From contig NZ_LMUH01000009.1 of the NCBI RefSeq assembly GCF_009766105.1, positions 337,428 through 401,427 of the forward strand: DNA of 64,000 bases, given 5' to 3'. This stretch comes from Granulicella sp. S156 (lineage in GTDB: Bacteria; Acidobacteriota; Terriglobia; Terriglobales; Acidobacteriaceae). Positions 12,601 to 20,404 of this stretch are shown here, piece after piece (within the stretch, counting starts at the first letter, position 1; every line of letters begins with the position of its first letter). The notes below the pieces were generated by a model, which worked only from the letters and a program-made list of their open reading frames with translations, was not told where the DNA came from and ran no database searches. The translations under genes were made by a program, and so were the position numbers.

Positions 12601-14098
12601 GCACCGCATCGTCCTGGCCATAGGTGATGTAGGCGCGAATCAGCGCCGCATGCAGCGCGGGCCGTGCGTCCGATGCCGGAAAACGCTGGTCGAGTACAGC
12701 GAGCAACTCCGCAGCCTTAGCCCGATGGAAGTAAGGTGTGGCCTTCACCTCTTCATCGTGGAACTCCGAAGCAGGGGTCACGGAGTTGAACCACAGCGAG
12801 AGAATGCCATTCAAATATCCCGGCCCTTGATCGAGGGTTGCGAGGTCGCGATAGATCGAAAGATTCCCCGAGCCCAGATCGATCGGCCTCTCCGGTGAGC
12901 TGAGCAGAATGCGGATGATGCTGCTCAGTCCGGACTCCTCCGGCGTCTGCGTCGTTGCCGTCAGCTTGCCTTGCGTACCGGCCAGCGCATAGTAGTAGCG
13001 AGCAGCCTCTTCATACTGCGTCGCGTTGTTCAGCAGCGTAGCAAAGGTGTAAAGCTCATCGGCCGTCCACGCCACATGGCGGCTTTCTTTGCTCGCTCCA
13101 TACTCGGCCAGGGTGTTCGCTGCCGCATCGCTGCGACCCTGTTGTTGGTAGTAGAAGAAGATGCGCGTAGCGGCGCTGTAGTCGTCGGGGTTTTGCAGCA
13201 GCCGCGCCCGCGCGTCGGCGAGCATGGTGTGTTGCATGTGTGCTGCGTTGAGCAGCTGAAAGTACGTCTGCACCAGCTCCGCGGGCCATAGAGGTTGATA
13301 GGCCTTATCGAAGAGCGCTAGCGCCTGCGTGGTTGCCGCCGCATCACCCTGTTGCAGCGCCACCAGGGCGGTGGTCTTGATGGGAAACACCGAATCTTGC
13401 GGGAATGCCGTGCGATAGTCCGCGATCGCCTGCTGGGCATCGCTATAGCGCCGCATCTTCATCAGTGCGGAAACGAAGTTTGCTCGCACGGCAGGCTCAG
13501 CAGGATAGCGAGCGATCCATGCTCTATGGATAGCAATGGTTGCGTCATCACCCAGCACTTGTTCCTGCGCCACGATGAGCGCACGTGCAAACGCTTGCCA
13601 CGCCCTCTGCTGATCGGCGGCAATGAACTTCTCTCCGGCAGCGGAGGGTGCGGTCGCGGCCTGCTCCAGTGCCGTGACCTCCTGCTGTCCTTCAACGCGG
13701 CGATGATAGAAGTCAGCAAGTTCGAACTCTGCGGCCTGCTTATCCGCCGAGTCTCCAACGAACGCCTTCCAATCCTGCTCGGCGGCGCTGAAATCGAGCG
13801 CCTGTTCCTCACTATGCGCACGCAATGCATAAAGCTGCGCCGCGTCGGATTTTCCCTTGAGCAAACTGTTCAACTCGCCACGCGCCTCAGCCGGCGGACG
13901 CGGATACAGCATCTTTACCCCCGGCAGATCCATGGCACGATACAGCGCAGCCTCAATAGCTGAACCGGACACAACACTTTGCAGCCACGGAGCCAACTCG
14001 GCTCGCGCACAAAAACTCATGGCACACACCGCGCCAAGCGCGACGGCAGCATAAGCCACACGCGAAGGGAAGAAAGAGCGATTACGGGACGACTTCAA
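6602..14098 (-). CDS. Giant exported tetratricopeptide-repeat protein
   Basis: A protein of about 2,498 residues built of tandem helical TPR-like units over nearly its whole length (for example LYIARADLEEHQQAFEAVCA and LAQAYVDAHKYDAAIAEYRH). It has an N-terminal signal-like helix (about residues 13-32, ending CARAE) and an acidic Ser/Asp/Glu-rich stretch near the C-terminus. The start is set at a TTG at 14098 because an AGGAGG box (14105-14110) lies 6 bp upstream; the open frame extends to 14134 but with no such site. The gene overlaps the VIT/VWA gene by 17 bp and the DUF3352-like gene by 4 bp. It is probably a periplasmic or surface scaffold for protein-protein contacts; the partner is unknown. 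Confidence 0.85.
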   Translation of the reverse strand: MKSSRNRSFFPSRVAYAAVALGAVCAMSFCARAELAPWLQSVVSGSAIEAALYRAMDLPGVKMLYPRPPAEARGELNSLLKGKSDAAQLYALRAHSEEQALDFSAAEQDWKAFVGDSADKQAAEFELADFYHRRVEGQQEVTALEQAATAPSAAGEKFIAADQQRAWQAFARALIVAQEQVLGDDATIAIHRAWIARYPAEPAVRANFVSALMKMRRYSDAQQAIADYRTAFPQDSVFPIKTTALVALQQGDAAATTQALALFDKAYQPLWPAELVQTYFQLLNAAHMQHTMLADARARLLQNPDDYSAATRIFFYYQQQGRSDAAANTLAEYGASKESRHVAWTADELYTFATLLNNATQYEEAARYYYALAGTQGKLTATTQTPEESGLSSIIRILLSSPERPIDLGSGNLSIYRDLATLDQGPGYLNGILSLWFNSVTPASEFHDEEVKATPYFHRAKAAELLAVLDQRFPASDARPALHAALIRAYITYGQDDAVRKAGQQFLADFPHAAERLEVALEVADVDARQNDTKAEFALYEGLLTELSASLQGMPLTAAGAATTSAAQTPTPSEDQASNASDGGTQTTTTPAAQASALLKQSLTVPVFAPTTTGTAEAYKQILDRYLSRLTTVKELPAALAVLRRELDRNPNDPLLYARLADFLQQNNLAAEQEAVYQQAIARFNDTSFYDKLARFYLREKRQQDFDALTHKVVDIFQGTELEQYFGNVSSSWPQEYLQLNLYAHKRFPHDLTFTLNLLSAYLAKDTYDAAAWEQLMREHWQESPELQAQFFSYLSRTNGLDKEMASLEALVPAAAAQQQNPAATRELAQLQLWQSHFEESAPLLGNLVQLYPADAAVGEDAASVFRSLAYYDPAQIEHAVTIEKHLSEADPANLDRLATIGDMYADSTAASLNLSADHQIAQAAPYWRRMSAVHPGLSDGYLQSATVFWDYFQFDDAVAQIEAARKQFHNPALYGYEAGAIYENKRDFARAIAEYVRAAIVADAQQADTAQSEDPSSSARARLLTLATRQATGELVDQATASSLTQHPTLAALELRVDVLNARQQQDAIGPAIETAIQKTTSVEDAAQLAELSQSNQLPLAYQAALQREITLAIDPVQRIELQYQLARAYEDQKDTASAQRVIEAVYKDNTKILGVVRATTDFYWNNKEPQRAVATLVQASHDANPALAHDFTLEAAAKSSQSGDYAGARALLKPLLTADPYNEQYLHLYADSYTQAHDAAGVRDFYAATLTSLQSSSLSKLEKRDKIALARQGMIAALTDLKDYSGALDQHIALISAFPEDADILQNATSYARLHSREQQLVAFLNKTVADSPRDSRFAIDLGHVDVLFEDYDGALAAYSKAIAVRKDRPELYIARADLEEHQQAFEAVCADYDRLYFLTYKDPQWMEKAALARARQGRADLAVKALQTAWIEGRPASAANNFRVAEQLTEWDMLAEARKFGDEGVKLAGDELLTDTANANGAVQYANLLGRQRQAQEALSLLERARAAANVSPSSPAIVIKQVEEKGIASVTDAEWRKQLVEQRRQFAQNSFQRAVQELSTTAADYYTPEEKLAYARLLDTKRANASQKEVADVWIPAAQAAELKDREATWRRDVLLGADKDLAAQQLQPFNELEAERMDNLVRAQTLDAYAVTLPHKKQSSALSMAASAWRDAGDFASETRDLRKLVLSHQDVQHQQRLFELLLQHNPAALIPLAAAKGSYADAAANYAIANGSKTFAYQVVAARTAAASPVWANATNALLGLYFADTSPRTNAAFQAALANGTIGERLQMKPDEEKQITGDPWFYYAMRYGVLRTIAEKPDADPEDYLPAELEVKPQNSESYSALAQAYVDAHKYDAAIAEYRHVEELDPTDPEPNRTIAEVLWTEGHHDEALAEWRKALTKLREIIDEHSVPESFWTCFTAIANDAHDHQIAAKLKPGMNAVLESYLRKNGSYRSAELLHDAYIALDGQDEAIDWVLALTADTTEQRSLLSTLTAESWFPHKLLGNVYRREIALAQVEAQSAAAKTKAGEESGVQSEVLSIQTRYLKWMLQQDQVAEAQRLLESIPATQREDTELEKIALLLAARQSRLPQLLASYKDDPASAPSLEALSGVANQLRLKHDDANSRLLLEYVFQQKTALQELAATDYLALADARLATDDVPGALDLLHRLTLQGDLYENLNSAAELLMKTGHVTEALPMLTKLSKGTPWDQDYQRRLGEALIEAKQTAPAVEALSAVAASSNTGYDNRATAAEALHAIPGTYNFNSAELTLLASANPGTQQADQPYFVYSRIAASNALPAAQRTATLRAAILTAPASLVDTLRLEIFRSEIAANHYEQADTVIALLLNKHEDLRFVTQDTSSEEEDSSDSNTYTTDDGEEHTYYPGEGSSSPDDAPVLSLSQAEKHDFVLMLATMEEHLAQEQQAIRDLQTAASLTDDKAQKLKIESRIHGLQERLTIQQENATRRPVIQKSVEQTVLVRPRLTASTAKVQP

Positions 14099-16484
14099 TC
14101 TGCACCTCCTGTGAGCCGACGTTATGCGCAACATCCTCAGCCGTTACCGAAAGCGTATAGCTGCCCGGAGCGAGCGTATCCGGAATACGCATTTCTCCGG
14201 TACTGGCGGCCGCTGCACTATTCCAGCGCAGATCGACCGGCATCGCACCCTGCAGCCGCGCCGTCAGCGTCCGTGTGGTGGCTGTCGCTCCAGCCTTGAT
14301 GAGCATGGCATCGCCTCGATGGTAGCGAGTACGCTCCAGCTTCACCCGCACGGCGGGCGGCGTCGAGGCAATCACAAAGCTCTTCTGCTCGGCGTAGGTA
14401 TTGCCCTTCGCATCACGCAGAATGAGCCGGACAGTATAGGTGCCATCCTGCATATCGGTAGGCGCAAGAAACCGCGTCTCCCACAGACGATCGCTGTCGG
14501 GCCCCTTCTGCTTGTCTTCCGAGGCGATGTGCCGCAGCGGCTGTGTCAGTCCAAACGGAAACAGTGCAATCACAGAGGTAATGGCCGGGTCCGTATGCAC
14601 GCGAAGCACCGGATCGCCGGGGCGGATGATGCGCGGACGTAGCAGCGATCGCGGCACCGCAAGGAACGACGTATACGGCGTGACGAACTTATATCGCCGC
14701 GAGAGTTCGATGATCTCGTCGATCGCGGCACGCGTCTCGCCGTCACGTGCAATCTGATCCAGTAGCGCATTCACCCGCGCTTGCGCCCACAACCGCGGAA
14801 GCTGCGGATGCTCGAGTGATTCCGCAGGAAGATCGATTTTGGTGGAGGCCTCCAGCGGCTTGTCGCCACGCTCTGCATGGGCTGTAAAGGTGACCTGTTT
14901 CGTGGGCGTCGTATAGTCCCCAACCCACGCGGCAATGGAGCCGGCGTAAACCGAGTCGTCAAGCGGATACACCGTATGGATCGCACTCGACGAGGAGATA
15001 TCCAGGTGAAGTCCGCCAACAGGATGCGATGTACTGTGTGCCAGAAACGTACTGAGCTTGGCCTCCAGGGGTTCGGTCGCGAGCACGTTCTCCAGCACGC
15101 CATCGTTCTGTGCCAGCAGCTTCAGCAGGGGAAGATTGGCATCATCTCCCACGGCAAAGATGTTGGCGCGTGGGTGCATTGGCGATTGTTTCCACTGCTG
15201 CGCATAGGCTGCGGCGATCTTGCCGGTGAGGATCGTAGTCCCACGATCGGAGTTGCCATCCGTCAGCAAGACCAAACTGGAGTTCGGCAGCTTCGCCTGC
15301 GCCAGCCCTGCCGTCAGCGCTTTGCCAAGGTCCGTGCCCCCGCGTAGTTTGCTGGAACGCACAAACTGTAGCGCCTGTTGCACGGCATCCGGCGTAGCTG
15401 CCACCGGCACCGTTTTGAACGAGGCGACATCCTGGTTGAACAGGAGCACGGAGAACTGATCGGTAGGCTTCAAACTCAGCAGCACGGCCTCAAGCGCCGC
15501 ATAGCTTCGTTCGAGCTTCTCCCACTGCATCGAGAGGGAAGTGTCGAGCAGTAGAACAACATTGCGCGGCGGCGTCTGCGTTGCGGGCGCCGCAACCGGC
15601 GAAGCGATAAGCGTTTGTGCAAGGAAGAACCCCGGCTCTGGCTGACGCGGCTTCGGAGACATCTCATCCGGCGACGGCAACCCCGGATTGGGATTGCGGA
15701 AGGCGGTCACAGCAAGTGTGTCGGCCGAACGCGCGTCAAGCTGCCAGGCCGTGCTGAAGTCCTCATTGAGCGAGACGTTGGTCCCCTCCCAGGTGCCGAT
15801 CACCGTATTAGCATCCTGACGGCTGATCTGCAGCGGGAACTCCTTGCTCACCAGCTTGAAATCCGCGAACGCCTGTGTGGAGTGCAGCTCGAACTGCAGC
15901 TTGAGGTGCGCGGCCTTCTGCACCTGGTACTGTGCCGGCTTCAGCGGAAGCACGAAGCCCTGCATATAGCGGTCGACCGTCAGCCTCTGGTGGTACTCGA
16001 GCTCCAGCCGCTTCGTGCCGAACGCGGGGATAGGCGTGATCTTCGCCGTAAAGGTCGAGTCAGTCTTCGGGTCGGAACCATCGCGCTCACCCGCCTCCAG
16101 CAGTCCCGGATCGATAGCCTGCGCACGAGCTTGCTGATAGACCTCCTCGGCACGCTTGCGTTCCAGAATGACCGCGGGAATGCGGACCGGGCCATCCCAC
16201 GTCGCGAAGTCCGACACCGTACTGCCCGAAGGCAGCGCGAAGATATAGGTTCCCTCTTCGATGTGATTGGAACGGTTCGCGAATATCTGTGTCAGAGAAA
16301 CACGCGCATCGCCATTGTCGATAACGACATTCACCCGCATCTCTTCCAGCGAGAGCACCTCGGGGTCAGGCTTATCCTTGTCCCTCGGCAACAGTACGCC
16401 GGACTGCCCTTGTGCAAGGGCCGGAGCAAAAAGCGCAACCAGAGCCCAAAATCCTAAAATTCTCCACACATCGTGCCCCTTCAT
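14082..16484 (-). CDS. Exported VIT and von Willebrand A domain protein
   Basis: An 800-residue protein with a signal peptide (cleavage about residue 26, ALAQG), a VIT domain (about 40-180, with the hallmark EEGTYIFALPSGSTVSDF) and a VWA domain from about 308. The metal-ion-dependent adhesion site is complete: D314-T-S-L-S, a Thr in LRGGTDLGKAL and an Asp in LVLLTDGNSDRG. The C-terminal 200 residues look like beta-sandwich repeats. The pairing matches inter-alpha-trypsin-inhibitor heavy-chain-like bacterial proteins, generally thought to mediate adhesion or assembly. The start codon overlaps the stop of the beta-propeller gene upstream (ATGA), and its end overlaps the TPR gene. Confidence 0.9.
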   Translation of the reverse strand: MKGHDVWRILGFWALVALFAPALAQGQSGVLLPRDKDKPDPEVLSLEEMRVNVVIDNGDARVSLTQIFANRSNHIEEGTYIFALPSGSTVSDFATWDGPVRIPAVILERKRAEEVYQQARAQAIDPGLLEAGERDGSDPKTDSTFTAKITPIPAFGTKRLELEYHQRLTVDRYMQGFVLPLKPAQYQVQKAAHLKLQFELHSTQAFADFKLVSKEFPLQISRQDANTVIGTWEGTNVSLNEDFSTAWQLDARSADTLAVTAFRNPNPGLPSPDEMSPKPRQPEPGFFLAQTLIASPVAAPATQTPPRNVVLLLDTSLSMQWEKLERSYAALEAVLLSLKPTDQFSVLLFNQDVASFKTVPVAATPDAVQQALQFVRSSKLRGGTDLGKALTAGLAQAKLPNSSLVLLTDGNSDRGTTILTGKIAAAYAQQWKQSPMHPRANIFAVGDDANLPLLKLLAQNDGVLENVLATEPLEAKLSTFLAHSTSHPVGGLHLDISSSSAIHTVYPLDDSVYAGSIAAWVGDYTTPTKQVTFTAHAERGDKPLEASTKIDLPAESLEHPQLPRLWAQARVNALLDQIARDGETRAAIDEIIELSRRYKFVTPYTSFLAVPRSLLRPRIIRPGDPVLRVHTDPAITSVIALFPFGLTQPLRHIASEDKQKGPDSDRLWETRFLAPTDMQDGTYTVRLILRDAKGNTYAEQKSFVIASTPPAVRVKLERTRYHRGDAMLIKAGATATTRTLTARLQGAMPVDLRWNSAAAASTGEMRIPDTLAPGSYTLSVTAEDVAHNVGSQEVQIEVVP

Positions 16485-18442
16485 GGCAGCCTCGTTTCGG
16501 CGATCCGTACAACGCCGTTATCTGTTCCAACATAAAGCTCACCGCCGTTTTCGGCGAAGGCGGTCACATTCTTTGACGGCAGCCCGGCGGTAATTCGCGA
16601 CCAGTGATGCGACGCTCGGTTATAGATCAGCAGGCCATCGTCCAGCGAACCCGCGAAGACATGTTGCGGCGTCTCGAACATAGCGTTGGGATTGATGACG
16701 ACATCCGCCACGTCCATCGAAGTCACATGTCCGGCTCCATCCATCTGCACGACACCGCCACCATACGTACCGACGAACCAAGTGTCCGGAGTCTCCGTCT
16801 GGGGCACGCGCAGAAGCGCAGTGATCCAGTTGCGCTTCAGGCCGGAGTTCTTCAGGGTCACGTTCTGGTGCACAGTCTCATCATCGAGAATCGAAATCCC
16901 CCCCAGCGTTCCGGCGAGGATGCGTCCACTCGTACGCTCCGCCGCCAGCGTGTAGACGTGGTTGTTCACCAGTCCCTGGAAGGCATAGAGGCTCTGCGCG
17001 CCGGACGGCGTAAAGAAAGTCAGCCCCGCCGGAGTGGCGAGCGTCATGCCGTCACGCGTAAAGCCGATGTCGGTTACCTGATCCGAGATCAGCCCATCCC
17101 GCCGCAGAAGCACCTGTCGTTCTGAAGGCGTCGTCTTCGCAGGATCGAACAGCACCAGCCCATTCGCCGTCGCTACATCTATCGTCTGCCGCAGCGGATC
17201 AGTCACGATGCGGTTCACGCAGAAGACATGGTCGTCTTCCACGTGTTCAGCATGCCCGCTATGTACATCCAGTACGTCAACGCCGCGGTCGAAGTACCCA
17301 ATCCAGAGGCGGCCATCCGGCGCGAAGTTCAGCGAGGTAATATTGCGATCGGAAAGCGACCGCTGAGAAGGAGCAAGAACGGTCTGCCAATCCCCACTAA
17401 CCCCGCCGCGGCCGTGGCGCAGCACCCTTCCGTCTCCAATGGCCAGCAACGCGCCGTCTACGGTAAAGAAGTGAGCATGGTTCAGGTCTTCGCTCGCCAA
17501 CGGCTCGCGCACAGCCTGGTGTGGCTTCAAGTCGATCTCACGCAGACCTTCGTCGATCGTCGCAATCACCAGGGTGCTTCCCTCCAAAGCCAGCGAATGC
17601 GCAAACAGGCCCTGCGCAAGTACCCTGGCGGCACGGCCATCGGTAAACTCTGCCACCCCCAGCGGCGTGCCTACGAACACACCGGCCGTTCCAATCGCGA
17701 TGTCTTCCACTTCGGGATCGGGCAGGCCGCTGTTTTGGTCGAAGGCATCCAACTGGCCGGCATGCCAGTGCAGTACACCTTTGGTGCGTGTCCCCACCCA
17801 GAAATCTCCTTCGTCTCCGGCGAGCGCGGTTACGGGAATCCCTGCAAAATCGGATCGGAACAGCCGCAGCGTCTTGCCGTTATAGATCAACAATCCTGCC
17901 CGCCGCGTGCCGATCAGGATGTCGCCTGAAGCCAGAGGGAGAATGGCGGTGATGTCGCGTGCCGTAGCATCGGCGGGACGCAGTTGCCGAACCGGCTTCG
18001 TTGTGTCATCGGTAACGAAAAGCAGTCCTTCCCCATGCGTAGCTGCGATCAGGTACGGGGAGGGTTCGCCGTGCAGCCGTCCCGTGGCGAGAGCTGTAAT
18101 GGGAGCGGGCGGAAGCTCCAGTCCAGTCCGAAGCAGTGTAGGCTGCGCGCCCGCGGCCAGAGAGCTATAGCCCGCAAGCCCACCCGGTCCAGCCAGATAA
18201 ATCCTGCCGCCGAACGCTGCGCCAGTGACAGCATCGTTAGGTGAAGGCAGCGGCTCGAAACCAGTCTTTACGCCTTGAGAAGAGCTATCCAGAGTGAGAA
18301 GGTCGAAGGCTAAATTGCCTTCCTTGTCGACCCGCTGGCGGGTCTCCCGCAGGGTAGAGTTGATTCGCAAAAAAGCAAAGCACGCGCCGCCGAGCACAAG
18401 AATCAGAAGGGCGGAGGAGATGAGAAGAGTGGCCTTACGCAT
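16481..18442 (-). CDS. Exported beta-propeller (two-component-regulator propeller-like) protein
   Basis: A 653-residue protein with an N-terminal membrane anchor (about residues 7-26) and repeated units of the Reg_prop/ligand-binding sensor type, for example FAPDGRLWIGYFDRGVDVLD and LATPAGLTFFTPSGAQSLYA. These usually form seven- or fourteen-bladed propellers in the periplasmic half of hybrid sensor kinases. Here no kinase, HAMP or DNA-binding domain follows, so it is a stand-alone propeller. It is the first gene of the overlapping operon with the VIT/VWA, TPR and DUF3352-like genes. No ligand can be named. Confidence 0.8.
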   Translation of the reverse strand: MRKATLLISSALLILVLGGACFAFLRINSTLRETRQRVDKEGNLAFDLLTLDSSSQGVKTGFEPLPSPNDAVTGAAFGGRIYLAGPGGLAGYSSLAAGAQPTLLRTGLELPPAPITALATGRLHGEPSPYLIAATHGEGLLFVTDDTTKPVRQLRPADATARDITAILPLASGDILIGTRRAGLLIYNGKTLRLFRSDFAGIPVTALAGDEGDFWVGTRTKGVLHWHAGQLDAFDQNSGLPDPEVEDIAIGTAGVFVGTPLGVAEFTDGRAARVLAQGLFAHSLALEGSTLVIATIDEGLREIDLKPHQAVREPLASEDLNHAHFFTVDGALLAIGDGRVLRHGRGGVSGDWQTVLAPSQRSLSDRNITSLNFAPDGRLWIGYFDRGVDVLDVHSGHAEHVEDDHVFCVNRIVTDPLRQTIDVATANGLVLFDPAKTTPSERQVLLRRDGLISDQVTDIGFTRDGMTLATPAGLTFFTPSGAQSLYAFQGLVNNHVYTLAAERTSGRILAGTLGGISILDDETVHQNVTLKNSGLKRNWITALLRVPQTETPDTWFVGTYGGGVVQMDGAGHVTSMDVADVVINPNAMFETPQHVFAGSLDDGLLIYNRASHHWSRITAGLPSKNVTAFAENGGELYVGTDNGVVRIAETRLP

Positions 18443-18452
18443 GGGGTTCGAT

Positions 18453-18468
18453 GATCCCCGCGGGGATC
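18453..18468. promoter_or_regulatory. 16-bp perfect palindrome before the propeller operon
   Basis: GATCCCCG followed by CGGGGATC forms a perfect 16-bp palindrome whose near edge lies 10 bp upstream of the ATG at 18442. It could be an operator or a hairpin covering the ribosome binding region of the first gene. No clear -35/-10 pair was found next to it. Confidence 0.4.
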
Positions 18469-18747
18469 CGAGAGTGCCACTCTAGCATGATTCCCGGTGA
18501 CTTCTCCTTGAAAATTCAACCGCCGCCCGCGAGCGGAACCTCGAAAGATATAGCTCCGGCCCAGAGAGGGTTAGCAATTCGCCATTGCTTGCAGCCAGGA
18601 GCATAGATTTTACCCCGGAGCCACGGCTGCCACCGCGTCCCCCGCGAAACCTCCGCAGACGCCAATCGGGTCACAAATGTTTATGTATGCGCTTCGCGTC
18701 AAAACCTCCGCGCCCTCTGCGTTAGAGATTTTGCGGTTGCCTGTTCG
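18469..18747. other. Gap between propeller operon and prpD
   Basis: No gene is seen here. It should contain the promoter of the propeller operon on the minus strand, but no convincing pair of boxes was found. Near 18690-18735 the minus strand reads as a purine-rich segment (AACGCAGAGGGCGCGGAGG) of the type often dispersed in such genomes downstream of genes. Confidence 0.35.
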
Positions 18748-20196
18748 TCAGACCGTGTAAAGCCCGACATACTCATCCACCGGCATAGCTTCCAGCTTCG
18801 CCTGTTCTGACGAGGCAGCAAGAATCTTCTCCTGCGCCTCAGGAGAGAGTCGGCGCGCAAGGTTATGCCTGAACTTATCCAGCAGCAGCGGAATGCCATC
18901 GCCGCGGCGCAGCCGGTGCCCGATCGGATACTCGACAGCCACCTCGGGCAACACCGTTCCGTCATTCAACTCAACCGTGAGCGCATTCGCAATCGAGCGC
19001 TTCTCGGGGTCATGGTAATCAGCAGTAAACTGCGGGTCTTCGACGCAGACGATCCGCGCCCGCACCTCGTCGATGCGCGGACCCCACGTCGGGTCGCAGG
19101 CAACAGCGTCGTCATAGTCTTCGGCGGTAAGGCGGCCAAAGATCAGCGGTACCGCAACCATGTACTGGATGCAGTGGTCGCGGTCGGCAGGATTATTCAA
19201 AGGACCCTGCTTATCGATGATGCGGATACAGGCCTCATGCGTGCGAATCGTGACGCGAGCAATGTCTGCCGCCGTCTTGCCCAGCGCTGCCAACTGCGCA
19301 TGCAGCGTCATAGCGGCTTCCACCGCGGTCTGCGAATGGAACTCCGCGGGGAACGAGATCTTGAAGAGCACGTTCTCCATCACATAGCTGCCATAGGGCC
19401 GCTGGAACTTGAAAGGCTGTCCCTTGAAGCTGACGTCGTAGAAACCCCACGTCTTCGCGCTCAACACGGACGGATAGCCCATCTCCCCGGTCTGCGCGAT
19501 CAAGGCCAGCCTCACCGCCCGCGAGGTCGCATCACCCGCGGCCCAGCTCTTGCGCGAGCCCGCATTGGGAGCATGGCGATAGGTACGCAGCGATTGCCCA
19601 TCCACCCAGGCCAGCGAGACGGCATTCAGCGTCTGCTCGCGCGTAAGGCCCAGCATCTGTGCGACGACCGCAGTGGACGCGACCTTCACCAGCACAACGT
19701 GGTCGAGCCCCACCTTGTTGAACGAGTTCTCCAGCGCCAGGCATCCCTGAATCTCGTGCGCCTTGATCATGGCGGTCAGCACATCGCGCATCGTGAGTTT
19801 GTGGCCATTGCGCGCAAGCCAATCGGCAACGGCAAGAATGCCGCCAAGATTGTCCGACGGATGTCCCCACTCGGCTGCCAGCCACGTGTCGTTGAAGTCG
19901 AGCCAACGGATGATCGCGCCAATGTTGAAGGCCGCCTGCACAGGGTCGAGCTCGTAGCTTGTCCCCGGAACGCGCGCGCCGTTCTTCATCGTGAGCCCCG
20001 GCACCAGCGGGCCAAGCAGCTTGTTGCAGGCAGGGAAGTCGAGTGCCTGCAACCCGCAGCCAAGCGTATCGAGCAGACAATAGCGCGCGGTCTCATAGGC
20101 AAGTGAACTCTCAATCCTGTAGTTCAGAACATAGTCGACGATGTCGATGAGAGGTTGATCAAACTCGGGGCGAACATTGGAGATATGGCTGGACAT
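18748..20196 (-). CDS. prpD: 2-methylcitrate dehydratase PrpD
   Basis: A 482-residue MmgE/PrpD-family protein; PrpD dehydrates 2-methylcitrate to 2-methyl-cis-aconitate in the 2-methylcitrate cycle. Typical features are the N-terminal LAYETARYCLLDTLGCGLQA, the segment WLDFNDTWLAAEWGHPSDNL and the later DATSRAVRLALIAQTGEMGYP. Length matches PrpD (about 480). The ATG at 20196 has an AAGGAACC site just upstream. It lies on the same strand as prpC and prpB, which supplies the pathway context; the intervening gaps contain palindromic repeats, so tight cotranscription is not certain. Confidence 0.93.
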   Translation of the reverse strand: MSSHISNVRPEFDQPLIDIVDYVLNYRIESSLAYETARYCLLDTLGCGLQALDFPACNKLLGPLVPGLTMKNGARVPGTSYELDPVQAAFNIGAIIRWLDFNDTWLAAEWGHPSDNLGGILAVADWLARNGHKLTMRDVLTAMIKAHEIQGCLALENSFNKVGLDHVVLVKVASTAVVAQMLGLTREQTLNAVSLAWVDGQSLRTYRHAPNAGSRKSWAAGDATSRAVRLALIAQTGEMGYPSVLSAKTWGFYDVSFKGQPFKFQRPYGSYVMENVLFKISFPAEFHSQTAVEAAMTLHAQLAALGKTAADIARVTIRTHEACIRIIDKQGPLNNPADRDHCIQYMVAVPLIFGRLTAEDYDDAVACDPTWGPRIDEVRARIVCVEDPQFTADYHDPEKRSIANALTVELNDGTVLPEVAVEYPIGHRLRRGDGIPLLLDKFRHNLARRLSPEAQEKILAASSEQAKLEAMPVDEYVGLYTV

Positions 20197-20300
20197 GTGG
20201 TTCCTTGAAATTTCCTAAGCTTGCAATTGCTGGCGTGCTGCTGTCGTTGTTGCTCTTGCTCTTGTCATTGCCATTGTCGTTGCTTTTGTCGTTGTTTGTT

Positions 20301-20402
20301 TTTCGCCGTCATCCTGAGCCGTAGGCGAAGGACCCCCGAATTTGGTATCACCACAGAAGAATGCCGGGGGTCCTTCAGCTGCGCTTCAGGATGACGGCGA
20401 AA
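20301..20402. repeat. Long palindromic dispersed repeat between prpC and prpD
   Basis: A 17-base arm TTTCGCCGTCATCCTGA (20301-20317) is matched perfectly in inverse at 20386-20402. Inside, GAAGGACCCCC pairs with GGGGGTCCTTC around an AT-richer loop. The flank 20240-20300 is a T/G/C-rich low-complexity run (repeats of TTGTCGTTG type). A shortened copy of the same right arm occurs at 49407-49447. Confidence 0.75.
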
Positions 20403-20404
20403 AA

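Noticed and set aside
18865-20106. 413-codon plus-strand frame opposite prpD
   Set aside because: Covered by the PrpD coding region, which has clear family motifs; the reverse frame is Arg/His-rich and unsupported.
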